Part shown: positions 1-6,147 of the stretch, one piece after another
Layout: each line of letters begins with the position of its first letter
Numbering within the stretch: position 1 is the stretch's first letter
From: Deltaproteobacteria bacterium
Lineage (GTDB): Bacteria > Desulfobacterota > Syntrophia > Syntrophales > UBA2210
Length of the DNA: 7,201 bases
NCBI GenBank assembly: GCA_016935935.1
Contig: JAFGPZ010000328.1
Location: 1-7,201 of the forward strand
Direction: 5' to 3'
The notes under the pieces: generated by a model
What the model was told of the DNA's origin: nothing
The model's input: only the letters and a program-made list of their open reading frames with translations
Database searches by the model: none
Made by a program: the position numbers and the translations under genes

Positions 1-106
1 CGGACTTCCCGGGAATATCTGCCTTGTGTTTTCATAACCCCATCCTCTCACAGAATGGAGTCTCCGACAATCCCGGGGCAGTTCAGCTCGTTTAATTGTC
101 CCATTT

Positions 107-802
107 GTGATCGACTTATTGTCTCCGACTTCGGTAATCGACGTTGGTTGCGGAGTTGGAACGTGGCTATCCGAATTTAAAAAGAACGGCGTGGCAAAGG
201 TTCTGGGACTCGACATGGACTACGTTGACAAGCGCTATCTTCAATTGGACTCTTCAGAGTTTATGGAATGCGATCTAGTCAATCCGCCATCATTAGACCA
301 TAAATGGGACCTAGCCATATCTCTCGAGGTAGCAGAGCATTTACCAGGCGAATGCGCCGATGATTTTGTGCGATATCTTGTTAGTCTTGCCCCAGCAGTG
401 TTATTTTCAGCTGCAATACCCCTTCAAACTGGATATAATCATGTGAATCTTCAATGGCCAGATTACTGGGAACAAAAATTTGCAGAACATGGATATTTAG
501 TGATTGATTGCATACGCCCCCGCATATGGAACAGGCATGAAATCCTCCCATGGTATGCTCAAAACATGCTCCTTTTCGTGGAACAGACAAAGGTTAATAA
601 TGATTTAAAGATTCGTTATGTTTTTGACATTGCTCCCAAAGAACAACTTTGCATCGTACACCCGCGCATCTATGTTAATGAAGTCCGTTCAGCACGCAAT
701 CAAGCGTATGAAATGATTTCCGTTAGAAAAGCGACAGCACTATTGTTGGAGGCCTGCAAGAGAACCCTAAAACACCATATGTCTTTTATAAAAGGTTTCT
801 GA
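107..802 (+). CDS. SAM-dependent class I methyltransferase, start uncertain (possibly 5'-damaged)
   Basis: Rossmann-fold methyltransferase of the Methyltransf_23-like type often found in glycan clusters; acceptor unknown. Numbering from the GTG at 107 (231 residues), the SAM-binding glycine motif DVGCGVGTW is at 12-20, the acidic end of strand 2 (GLDMD) at 34-38, and the motif DLAISLEVAEHLP at 68-80. A block typical of the subfamily follows: SAAIP at 101-105, NHVNLQWPDYW at 111-121, VIDCIRPRIW at 132-141 and PWYAQN at 148-153. The GTG has no Shine-Dalgarno sequence before it. The frame stays open back to a TAA at 35-37, and the residues just before the GTG (SSARLIVPFV) look like the usual family N-terminus, so the true product should start further upstream. 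No ATG, GTG or TTG lies in frame between 38 and 106. The core is convincing; the start, and whether the gene is functional, are not. Confidence 0.72.
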   Translation: MIDLLSPTSVIDVGCGVGTWLSEFKKNGVAKVLGLDMDYVDKRYLQLDSSEFMECDLVNPPSLDHKWDLAISLEVAEHLPGECADDFVRYLVSLAPAVLFSAAIPLQTGYNHVNLQWPDYWEQKFAEHGYLVIDCIRPRIWNRHEILPWYAQNMLLFVEQTKVNNDLKIRYVFDIAPKEQLCIVHPRIYVNEVRSARNQAYEMISVRKATALLLEACKRTLKHHMSFIKGF

Positions 803-838
803 AATGATATACACATACAATCTAACACGTATTCGGCC

Positions 839-843
839 AAGGA
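839..843 (+). promoter_or_regulatory. Ribosome binding site that decides the start of the family 2 glycosyltransferase
   Basis: AAGGA ends directly against the ATG at 844, leaving no spacer for that codon. It lies 9 nt before the second in-frame ATG at 853, a normal distance. This favours initiation at 853, giving a protein that begins MEQLPKVSII, three residues shorter than the longest frame. Confidence 0.65.
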
Positions 844-852
844 ATGTCTTTT

Positions 853-1881
853 ATGGAACAATTGCCAAAAGTTAGTATCATTATGTGTATCTACAATGGG
901 GGAAAATATGTCCGAGAGGCAGTTGATAGCATACTCAATCAGACATTTACTGATTTTGAATTTATCATCATAAATGACGGTTCAAAAGATAAAACAAAGG
1001 AAATATTGGAGTCTTATGCCGATGCACGTATAAAAATTCATCACCAAGAAAATATTGGTTTGACGAAATCGCTAAACAGGGCGCTTTCATTTACAAGAGG
1101 AAAGTACATTGCCAGGCAGGATGCCGATGATGTTTCTATGCCGTTGCGGATAGAAGAACAAGTTAAATGTTTAGATTCTAATAGGGATGTGGTTCTGGTA
1201 GGAACGGGTTTTGTTAAGATTGATGAAAGTGGGGCAGAAAAATTGGTTTGTATGCTTCCTGAAAATGACACAATGATAAGGTGGAAGCTCCTTTTTGATA
1301 ATTGCTTTTGTCACACGTCGGTGATGGTAAGGGCGTCAACCATTTATAATAATAAACTGTTTTATGATGAGAAAATTAAAAAGGCTCAAGATTATGATCT
1401 ATGGTCGAGACTGCTTTGTCATGGAAAAGGGTACAACATTCAAAAGCCGTTTGTAAAATACCGGATACATAATGCGCAGATAAGCTGTGCACAGGCTACT
1501 GAACAAAAGCATTATGCAATGATCATATCACAAAAGAATATTGTCAGGCTTGGTTTGCAAGTGTCGGCTGAAGCAATACCGATGTTATTGGCTTGGGAAA
1601 CTCATTGTGTCCATGACATGGATGATAATATTTTTAAGGCAGCACCTTTATATGTGAAATTATTAAAAGTATTTTCAACTCATAATGCAGCTGATCCAGA
1701 AGTATTGAAAAAGATCAAGATAAGATTTCTTGAAAATGGCTGTTGGGCTGTTAAGAGTACAAATATATTTGCCTCTTTTTCATCGGGACTCCTAATGACC
1801 CTCATAAGACTTGATAAGACATTTGTTCTAAAACATTTTCTGACGAGAATTTTAAACAAACTTATTGTAAACGGATTATAA
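853..1881 (+). CDS. Glycosyltransferase family 2 (GT-A fold)
   Basis: Inverting GT-A glycosyltransferase, expected on the cytoplasmic side of the membrane, adding a sugar from a nucleotide donor to a lipid-linked repeat unit; donor and acceptor cannot be read from sequence. Numbering from the ATG at 853 (342 residues): the N-terminal strand VSIIMCIYN is at 7-15, the nucleotide-binding IINDGS at 39-44, and the metal-binding DxD region RQDADD at 88-93. CHTSVM (153-158), AQDYDLW (178-184) and YRIHNAQIS (203-211) form the acceptor-side block seen in family 2 enzymes of O-antigen and capsule loci. The C-terminal 130 residues are variable and show no confident transmembrane segment. The start at 853 is preferred over 844 because of the AAGGA position. 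The gene is AT-rich and follows the methyltransferase closely in the same direction, so co-transcription is likely. Confidence 0.9.
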   Translation: MEQLPKVSIIMCIYNGGKYVREAVDSILNQTFTDFEFIIINDGSKDKTKEILESYADARIKIHHQENIGLTKSLNRALSFTRGKYIARQDADDVSMPLRIEEQVKCLDSNRDVVLVGTGFVKIDESGAEKLVCMLPENDTMIRWKLLFDNCFCHTSVMVRASTIYNNKLFYDEKIKKAQDYDLWSRLLCHGKGYNIQKPFVKYRIHNAQISCAQATEQKHYAMIISQKNIVRLGLQVSAEAIPMLLAWETHCVHDMDDNIFKAAPLYVKLLKVFSTHNAADPEVLKKIKIRFLENGCWAVKSTNIFASFSSGLLMTLIRLDKTFVLKHFLTRILNKLIVNGL

Positions 1882-1890
1882 TTCTACACG

Positions 1891-2031
1891 ATGAAACAAG
1901 AAGAACTCGCGGTAGTAATTCCGGTAGGTCCAACATATGATATAGATTACATAATCGATACGATTGAAAGTGTTCTATATTACACAAAACCTCGTGTAAT
2001 TAGCGCCTGTTCAATATGTATATTATTATAA
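1891..2031 (+). pseudogene. Truncated family 2 glycosyltransferase, N-terminal stump of 46 codons
   Basis: A short frame starting 9 nt after the previous stop. Residues 7-36 (from AVVIPVGP through DYIIDTIESVLYY to KPRVI) look like the first strand and helix of a family 2 GT-A domain, the type that begins with a VVIPVGPxYD motif. After about residue 36 the likeness stops: the next residues (SACSICILL) are not glycosyltransferase-like and a TAA follows. The nucleotide-binding aspartates, the DxD motif and the rest of the fold are missing, so no active enzyme is possible. No convincing ribosome binding site precedes the ATG. I read it as what remains of a gene whose 3' part was deleted or replaced. 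The following 110 bp (2032-2141) have no recognisable coding content and no clear promoter. Confidence 0.65.
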
Positions 2032-2141
2032 TAGCTTACAAATGTGAGTCCTCGAAATTAACTCAAATTTACTGCGTTTCCAGAGGCCCGACCCTCGGAA
2101 TCGCTTTGTTTTGAAAAAGTTAACTCTAAAATACAACAGCT

Positions 2142-3089
2142 ATGTCACAGTCCAGTTTTTTCAGACCAGTACTTTTATCAGTCGTGCTCTGTACATATAA
2201 TAACGATAAGCGACTATCAGTTACAATGGAATCTTTGCGCCTATGCAACATTCCTGAAAAATTAAACTGGCAGTTAGTGGTTGTAAACAATAACTGCACT
2301 GACGAAACAGACAGCATTGTTGAAAAATATTGTCAAATACTACCGATAACCTATGTTCATGAACCAATGCAGGGATTAAGCCGTGCTCGAAATGCCGGAA
2401 TCAATGCATCGAAAGGTGAGTTTATCGTTTTCATTGACGATGATGTCAGACCCGTTCCTAAATGGCTCGAAGTCTATTGGAACGCGTATCTTGAGAGGCC
2501 TGAGGGATATTACTTTGGCGGCCCAGTGGAAAGCGAGTTTGAGAGTGAAAGGCCTGCACCGGACGTGCTTAAAATGTCGCCGACATGCATAAAAGGTCTA
2601 TCTTATGGCATCAAATCTAGACAGCTTGAGGGGCATTCATATTTTCTAGCTGCAAACTGGGGATGCCCAGCATCAGCATTGCAGGTTGTTGGTGGATATG
2701 ATGTGAGCAAGGGACTCAATCCGACGGCAGGCAGACTAATCACCGGTGAGGAAACTGACTTGATGGACAGGCTCCAAGGGATCGGTTACCGTCCCTGGTA
2801 TCTGGCAGATGCCTTAATCTATCATTTTGTTCCGAGAAATAAGACCACTTTACGGCATATTGCAAATAAGATAGAAGCAATCTCATTTTGCGAGGCACAA
2901 AAATGCGTAGACAGGTTAGAGGGCAAAAGAATTTTTGGTGTGCCACGATGGATGTACAAAAGGCTGATCTCGCTTTATGCGCGTTATTACATGAATAAGC
3001 TGAAAGGTGATAGTGCGGCGCTGCATTACATAAAGGCGAGAAGATTTCTCGGGGAGGTCAAATTTCATTATTATCAGAAAAAGAAATGA
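2142..3089 (+). CDS. Glycosyltransferase family 2 (GT-A fold)
   Basis: Second intact GT-A glycosyltransferase (315 residues), probably cytoplasmic and acting in repeat-unit assembly; sugar specificity unknown. The fold opens with LLSVVLCTYNN (11-21), followed by LVVVNNNCTDET (45-56) and GLSRARNAGINASKG (78-92). The metal site is FIDDDV (97-102), an unbroken triple aspartate. A second diagnostic block, ITGEETDLMDRL, is at 200-211; an acidic pair there often supplies the catalytic base in this family. YHFVPRNKTT (227-236) is a further C-terminal family motif. The C-terminus is strongly basic, as is common for membrane-surface transferases. The start is set by the first strand lying 10 residues in; no clear Shine-Dalgarno sequence is visible before it. 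The stop overlaps the next start (ATGA at 3086-3089), so translation of the next gene is probably coupled. Confidence 0.92.
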   Translation: MSQSSFFRPVLLSVVLCTYNNDKRLSVTMESLRLCNIPEKLNWQLVVVNNNCTDETDSIVEKYCQILPITYVHEPMQGLSRARNAGINASKGEFIVFIDDDVRPVPKWLEVYWNAYLERPEGYYFGGPVESEFESERPAPDVLKMSPTCIKGLSYGIKSRQLEGHSYFLAANWGCPASALQVVGGYDVSKGLNPTAGRLITGEETDLMDRLQGIGYRPWYLADALIYHFVPRNKTTLRHIANKIEAISFCEAQKCVDRLEGKRIFGVPRWMYKRLISLYARYYMNKLKGDSAALHYIKARRFLGEVKFHYYQKKK

Positions 3090-4255
3090 CAGAGAATCGT
3101 TCACGTCCGATATATATATTGTTTATTTCTCACGACGTCGGATTGATGGGCGCTGAACGGTGTCTACTTGATCTTTTAAAAGGGCTGGACAGAAACAAAA
3201 TCACGCCATTTTTCCTGGCGTCAAGAGAAGGGCCACTCACTGAGGAAATCAGAAAACTCGATGTCGACGTGCACATTGCCCCTGTCGATCACTGGATACC
3301 ATATAGTTCGCGCTGGGGGCGATGGCACCTGTTGAATTTTATTAAAAAATTGCCATCGAGAGTGGGAAACATAGCCAGATTAGTCAAAGAAAATAACATT
3401 GATATTGTTTATTCAAATACCGTAACGTGCATTGATGGTGCTTTAGCTGCATTATGGACAAGGAGAAAACACATCTGGCACGTGCACGAAAATGTGAAAA
3501 ATAATATTGATCTCAAACCATATATATCAGCTCATGCTGTCCCCACAATTATATCGTTTCTTTCGGGCCACATTATTTTGAATTCTCAATACCTCCAGAA
3601 CTATTTCTGCAGACGTCACGCATCTTGTTCGGTTGTTTACAACGGCGTAGCTCTTGAGAACTATCAGGCTTTGCCTAAGCATTCCCTCCATCAAGAACTC
3701 AACGTTCCTCCGAAAACGAAATTTGTGGCGATTGTCGGCTCAATTAGTGAACTTAAAGGTCATAGGAGTTTCATCCAGGCGGCGAAACATGTAGCTGATA
3801 GATATAAAGACGTTTCATTTATCATTGTCGGTGCTGGGAAAAAAACCTTGATAAGCGATCTTAAGGATATTGCCGGTACCTTGCATCTCGAGCACAAACT
3901 TCATTTTCTTGGCCACCGAAACGAAATCAATCATATTATGGCTTCCATAGATGTGCTGGTGCTTGCATCTCTACAGGAATCCTTCGGTCGGGTACTCATT
4001 GAGGCGATGGCATGCGGGAAACCGGTGGTGGCCACCCGTTGCGGGGGTCCTGAAGAGATTGTCGTGGATGGTGAAACCGGCTTTTTGGTCCCGATAGGCG
4101 ACAGTAAAGAAATGGCCGATGCAATTTTGAAACTGCTATCAAATGAAGATCTATGCAAGGAATTTGGTAAGCAAGGTAGAGAAAGGTGTGAGCAAAATTT
4201 CAGTCTAAATAGTTATATCAAGAAAATAGAATCAATTATTACCAACAAGGCTTAA
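3086..4255 (+). CDS. Glycosyltransferase family 4 (GT-B fold)
   Basis: Retaining GT-B glycosyltransferase, 389 residues, the usual length for the family. The N-terminal acceptor domain starts with a strand and glycine-rich loop (ILFISHDVGLMGAER, 11-25) typical of WcaA/RfaB-like enzymes. IVYSNT (107-112), WHVHE (131-135), ILNSQYL (164-170) and VYNGV (184-188) lead into the hinge. The donor domain carries VGSISELKGH (217-226), IIVGAGKK (246-253) and LHFLGHRNEI (272-281). ESFGRVLIEAMACGKPVVAT (298-317) includes the EX7E pair E298/E306 that binds the nucleotide sugar, and GGPEEIV and GETGFLVPIGD follow. It starts inside the stop of the preceding gene, so the two products are probably made together and may act in consecutive steps. 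Its last codon is 42 nt from the end of the convergent dehydrogenase gene. Donor sugar not predictable. Confidence 0.94.
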   Translation: MTENRSRPIYILFISHDVGLMGAERCLLDLLKGLDRNKITPFFLASREGPLTEEIRKLDVDVHIAPVDHWIPYSSRWGRWHLLNFIKKLPSRVGNIARLVKENNIDIVYSNTVTCIDGALAALWTRRKHIWHVHENVKNNIDLKPYISAHAVPTIISFLSGHIILNSQYLQNYFCRRHASCSVVYNGVALENYQALPKHSLHQELNVPPKTKFVAIVGSISELKGHRSFIQAAKHVADRYKDVSFIIVGAGKKTLISDLKDIAGTLHLEHKLHFLGHRNEINHIMASIDVLVLASLQESFGRVLIEAMACGKPVVATRCGGPEEIVVDGETGFLVPIGDSKEMADAILKLLSNEDLCKEFGKQGRERCEQNFSLNSYIKKIESIITNKA

Positions 4256-4265
4256 TTGCAGCGAT

Positions 4266-4286
4266 GCATGGAATACTTTCCACTGC
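4266..4286. other. Small hairpin between two convergent genes
   Basis: TGGAA at 4269-4273 pairs with TTCCA at 4278-4282 around a TACT loop. GCA (4266-4268) can extend the stem with TGC (4284-4286) past one bulged C. It sits centrally in the 42-nt gap between convergent stop codons, where a bidirectional terminator would be expected. No run of T follows on either strand and the stem is weak, so it is not a canonical intrinsic terminator. Confidence 0.3.
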
Positions 4287-4297
4287 TCAGCTACGTT

Positions 4298-5602
4298 TCA
4301 TGGCCGACCAGTACAGAGATAGGTGAAGCCGAGTGCACGCAGTTTCCTGGGGTCGTATATATTCCTGGTGTCGTATATGTTAGGGATTCTGACCAATCCT
4401 TTTATCCTGGTGAAATCGAGCTCCCTGAACTCGTTCCATTCCGTTATGATAATTATCAAATCGGCACCGGTACATGCTGAGTATGGATCAGGCATAAAAG
4501 AAAGCGCCGGTGCCTCATGTTCCGCTTCTTCCATTGCTGCCGGGTCGTAAGCATTGACTCTCGCGCCTTCCCCAATGAATCGTTTTGCTACATAGAGACC
4601 GGGCGATTCACGGATGTCGTCGGTGTTTGGCTTGAAGGAAAGGCCCAGAACGCAGACATTTTTATCCTTGAAACCGTCAAGGAGCTGCCTGGCCTTATCT
4701 ATAACTCGCTCACGCTGTCGCTGATTGACCTCGACGACGGCCTCGGCCAGCAGAAATTCGTATCGGGTGTCACGGGCGATAGTGACCAGCGATTTCAAAT
4801 CTTTGGGGAAGCAGGAGCCACCGAAACCGGGGCCAGGGTGCAGAAATTTGGGGCCGATGCGCTTGTCCATACCGAGTGCGGTCGCTACTTGGTAAACATC
4901 GGCGCCGACGTTCTCACAGAGATTGGCCACTTCGTTGATGAAACTGATCCGCAGGGCCAGCATGGCGTTGGCAGCGTACTTTATGACTTCGGCAGTTTCG
5001 TTGTTTGTACATACAATTGGGGTTTCAAGCAAGTAGAGGGGTCGATAGATATCACGCATTATTGCCAAGGACCGGTCGGAATCGGCACCGAGCACAACGC
5101 GGTTGGGACGGAGGAAGTCCTCGACCGCTGCACCTTCGCGCAGGAATTCCGGATTGGATACGATGTCGTAATCGAGTTCTGGGTCATTCAGGTTCTCTTT
5201 CACGAGCTGTCTAATCGCGGCCGCTGTTCCAACGGGTACCGTGCTCTTAATGGCTATGATCCGATATTCTTTCATAGCGCGGGCGATCTGAATGATGGCG
5301 TCAATGAGCTGCCGGAGGTCTGTCCTGCCGCCTTCATCCTCCGGGGTTCCCACAGCCAGGAAGATCACGAGGCAGCGATCGACGGCTTCTTCAAGGTTGG
5401 TAGAGAAGTGCAGGCGGTTAAGTTTACGGTTGCGTCGGATCAGGTCGCCCAATCCAATTTCATAGATGGGCACTTCGCCGTTGTTGAGCCGTTCTATCTT
5501 CTCAGCGTCCTTGTCGACACAGATGACGTTCATGCCGAAATCTGAAAGACATGTCCCGGCAACGAGTCCGACATATCCAGTACCAACGACGCAGATGTTC
5601 AT
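4298..5602 (-). CDS. ugd: UDP-glucose 6-dehydrogenase
   Basis: Oxidises UDP-glucose to UDP-glucuronate with two NAD+, in the cytoplasm, supplying an acidic sugar donor for capsule, exopolysaccharide or O-antigen. Numbered from the ATG at 5602 (434 residues, usual for the family): the NAD-binding GTGYVG is at 7-12, the acidic residue ending strand 2 at D30, AVGTP at 83-87, and KSTVPVGT at 119-126. SNPEFLREG (149-157), EVIKYAANA (205-213; active-site-type K208 and N212) and GPGFGGSCFPKD (257-268) with the catalytic cysteine C264 follow. The C-terminal UDP-binding domain has GLSFKPNTDDIRESP. I chose 5602 because an AGGAGG lies 6 nt upstream; ATG codons at 5608 and 5644 would overlap or precede that site. 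It is convergent with the glycosyltransferases and more GC-rich than they are, suggesting a separate module. Confidence 0.97.
   Translation of the reverse strand: MNICVVGTGYVGLVAGTCLSDFGMNVICVDKDAEKIERLNNGEVPIYEIGLGDLIRRNRKLNRLHFSTNLEEAVDRCLVIFLAVGTPEDEGGRTDLRQLIDAIIQIARAMKEYRIIAIKSTVPVGTAAAIRQLVKENLNDPELDYDIVSNPEFLREGAAVEDFLRPNRVVLGADSDRSLAIMRDIYRPLYLLETPIVCTNNETAEVIKYAANAMLALRISFINEVANLCENVGADVYQVATALGMDKRIGPKFLHPGPGFGGSCFPKDLKSLVTIARDTRYEFLLAEAVVEVNQRQRERVIDKARQLLDGFKDKNVCVLGLSFKPNTDDIRESPGLYVAKRFIGEGARVNAYDPAAMEEAEHEAPALSFMPDPYSACTGADLIIIITEWNEFRELDFTRIKGLVRIPNIYDTRNIYDPRKLRALGFTYLCTGRP
4344..4379. repeat. 18-bp in-frame tandem repeat near the 3' end of ugd
   Basis: Two adjacent 18-nt units, TTCCTGGGGTCGTATATA and TTCCTGGTGTCGTATATG, match at 16 of 18 positions. 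On the coding (minus) strand they give the repeated peptide NIYDTR-NIYDPR. The second NIYDP is the conserved family motif (usually xDGRNxYDP). As I recall the family, the first unit falls in the place of the usual VxDGR residues, so it does not appear to lengthen the protein. Confidence 0.75.
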
Positions 5603-5608
5603 GGGCAT

Positions 5609-5614
5609 CCTCCT
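5609..5614 (-). promoter_or_regulatory. Strong ribosome binding site for ugd
   Basis: The minus strand reads AAAGGAGGATGCCCATG. The AGGAGG core is a near-perfect Shine-Dalgarno sequence, 6 nt from the ATG at 5602 and directly abutting the ATG at 5608. It therefore fixes 5602 as the start. Confidence 0.85.
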
Positions 5615-5659
5615 TTGAATAGTGAGGAATCGATCTTGGCTCAAATCCTCAGGCGGGTG

Positions 5660-5688
5660 TTTATATCATCACCGTCGGAACCTGAAAA
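5660..5688 (-). promoter_or_regulatory. Candidate sigma70-type promoter for ugd
   Basis: On the minus strand, TTTTCA (5688-5683) and TATAAA (5665-5660) are separated by 17 bp. The -10 box matches the consensus at 5 of 6 positions and is preceded by TGA, an extended -10 signature. The -35 box matches at 4 of 6. This would start transcription near 5653 and give a leader of about 50 nt. It would let ugd be expressed independently of whatever once lay upstream. Confidence 0.4.
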
Positions 5689-5710
5689 GAAAAATATAAC
5701 CGGTGCTTCT

Positions 5711-5986
5711 TTAGATCCTGCTGAACGCAGGGCATCGGTGTCTGGGTGAGACGTGACCGCGAAAACCGATATGGTAAAGCTTCTCGCGATGGGAATTCAG
5801 GCATGTCTCGATATCTATCAGGCTTTCCTGATAGGTAAGCTGGGCGGAGGCAAGGCGGAGGAATTTATCATAACAGAGAAACCGTTTGATGCGATGATTG
5901 CCGTTGTATCGTTTGACGCATTTGTTGAATTCATAACGAGGCAGATGATCCAGTATCTGGGCAAAAACGGTTCTCTCGGCATTCAT
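5711..5986 (-). pseudogene. IS4-family transposase (DUF4372 type), N-terminal fragment
   Basis: Numbered from the ATG at 5986, residues 1-80 match the DUF4372 N-terminal domain of IS4-type transposases as I know it: TVFAQILDHLPRYEF (6-20), CVKRYNGNHRIKRF (23-36), ASAQLTYQESLIDIETCL (46-63) and KLYHIGFRGHVS (69-80). Family members usually go on with a serine-arginine-threonine stretch and a DDE catalytic domain, to roughly 370-400 residues in all. Here the likeness ends at S80 (5747); eleven unrelated residues and a TAA follow. The whole catalytic domain is absent, so it cannot transpose. A G-rich GGGGGA lies about 10 nt before the ATG. It points toward ugd, and the breakpoint is about 145 bp upstream of the ugd start. 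Confidence 0.85.
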
Positions 5987-5995
5987 TGATACCCA

Positions 5996-6016
5996 TCCCC
6001 CTGTCGATTCGGGGGA
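5996..6016 (-). other. Hairpin covering the transposase ribosome binding site
   Basis: TCCCCC at 5996-6001 is the exact reverse complement of GGGGGA at 6011-6016, with a 9-nt loop. On the transposase (minus) strand the arm nearer the start codon is GGGGGA, the only Shine-Dalgarno-like sequence before the ATG at 5986. The stem would therefore hide the ribosome binding site in the transcript. Confidence 0.5.
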
Positions 6017-6036
6017 AGGTACAGGCCATAAACGGC

Positions 6037-6064
6037 AATGTAGATTGAAATCGAAAAAAGTCAA
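6037..6064 (-). promoter_or_regulatory. Candidate promoter of the IS transposase
   Basis: On the minus strand TTGACT (6064-6059, 5 of 6 to consensus) is followed after 16 bp by TACATT (6042-6037, 4 of 6). It would transcribe the transposase remnant from about 6030. It is plausible but could be chance in AT-rich sequence. Confidence 0.3.
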
Positions 6065-6074
6065 AATGGATCAT

Positions 6075-6104
6075 TTGTTATTCAATATCAACACATTATA
6101 TAAT
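6075..6104 (+). promoter_or_regulatory. Candidate sigma70-type promoter for the PP-loop-like gene
   Basis: TTGTTA (6075-6080, 4 of 6) and a perfect TATAAT (6099-6104) are separated by 18 bp. Transcription would start near 6111, giving a leader of about 37 nt to the ATG at 6148. The position just beyond the IS relic suggests either a native promoter or one brought by the element. Confidence 0.5.
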
Positions 6105-6110
6105 GGACGA

Positions 6111-6129
6111 TCCGGTTGCTTAAACCGGA
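6111..6129 (+). other. Perfect 7-bp hairpin at the predicted transcript 5' end
   Basis: TCCGGTT (6111-6117) pairs with AACCGGA (6123-6129) around the loop GCTTA. No T run follows on either strand, so it is not an intrinsic terminator. Its first base coincides with the start predicted from the TATAAT box, so it may form a 5' stem in the leader. Confidence 0.5.
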
Positions 6130-6147
6130 CATCCGTGGTAGCGATCT

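Larger units (their letters stand above)
5747..6064 (-). mobile_element. Remnant of an IS4-type insertion sequence (5' part with leader)
   Basis: The relic spans the transposase fragment and its leader. The inner edge at about 5747 is set by where transposase similarity ends. The outer edge is not defined: I see no terminal inverted repeat and no target duplication, which is expected when one end is missing. The limit at 6064 is only the outer end of the candidate transposase promoter. With its flanks this relic fills most of the 545-bp gap between ugd and the gene starting at 6148. Confidence 0.6.

Noticed and set aside
3..95. A frame open from the window edge to a TAA at 93-95 (DFPGISALCFHNP...), possibly the tail of an upstream gene.
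   Set aside because: Only 30 residues, no recognisable motif, and another plus frame also ends nearby (TAA at 35-37). The sequence does not say which, if either, is real.
60..129. Direct repeats GTCTCCGAC (60-68 and 121-129) and TCCCGGG (7-13 and 71-77), considered as a decayed tandem duplication of about 61-64 bp.
   Set aside because: The two repeats have different offsets and the sequence between them agrees only in scattered positions, so chance is adequate.
816..821. TACAAT as a -10 box for the glycosyltransferase at 853.
   Set aside because: No acceptable -35 box lies 16-18 bp upstream, and the gene is more simply read as part of an operon.
2058..2126. TTAACTC at 2058-2064 and 2120-2126, considered as operator half-sites before the glycosyltransferase at 2142.
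   Set aside because: Short, AT-rich, unrelated to a clear promoter, and without dyad symmetry.
4517..5545. A 342-codon open frame on the plus strand, antisense to ugd.
   Set aside because: It mirrors a complete, motif-perfect UDP-glucose dehydrogenase on the other strand. Its translation shows no recognisable family motifs, and long antisense frames are common in GC-rich genes.
5717..5731. CCTGC-GCAGG hairpin downstream of the transposase fragment, considered as a terminator.
   Set aside because: Only a 5-bp stem, with no T run on either strand.
5641..5748. A 35-codon minus-strand stretch after the transposase breakpoint (HPDTDALRSAG... to TGA at 5641), possibly the end of a gene lost upstream of ugd.
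   Set aside because: No recognisable motif and too short. It also overlaps the best ugd promoter candidate. Noted as a possible relic only.
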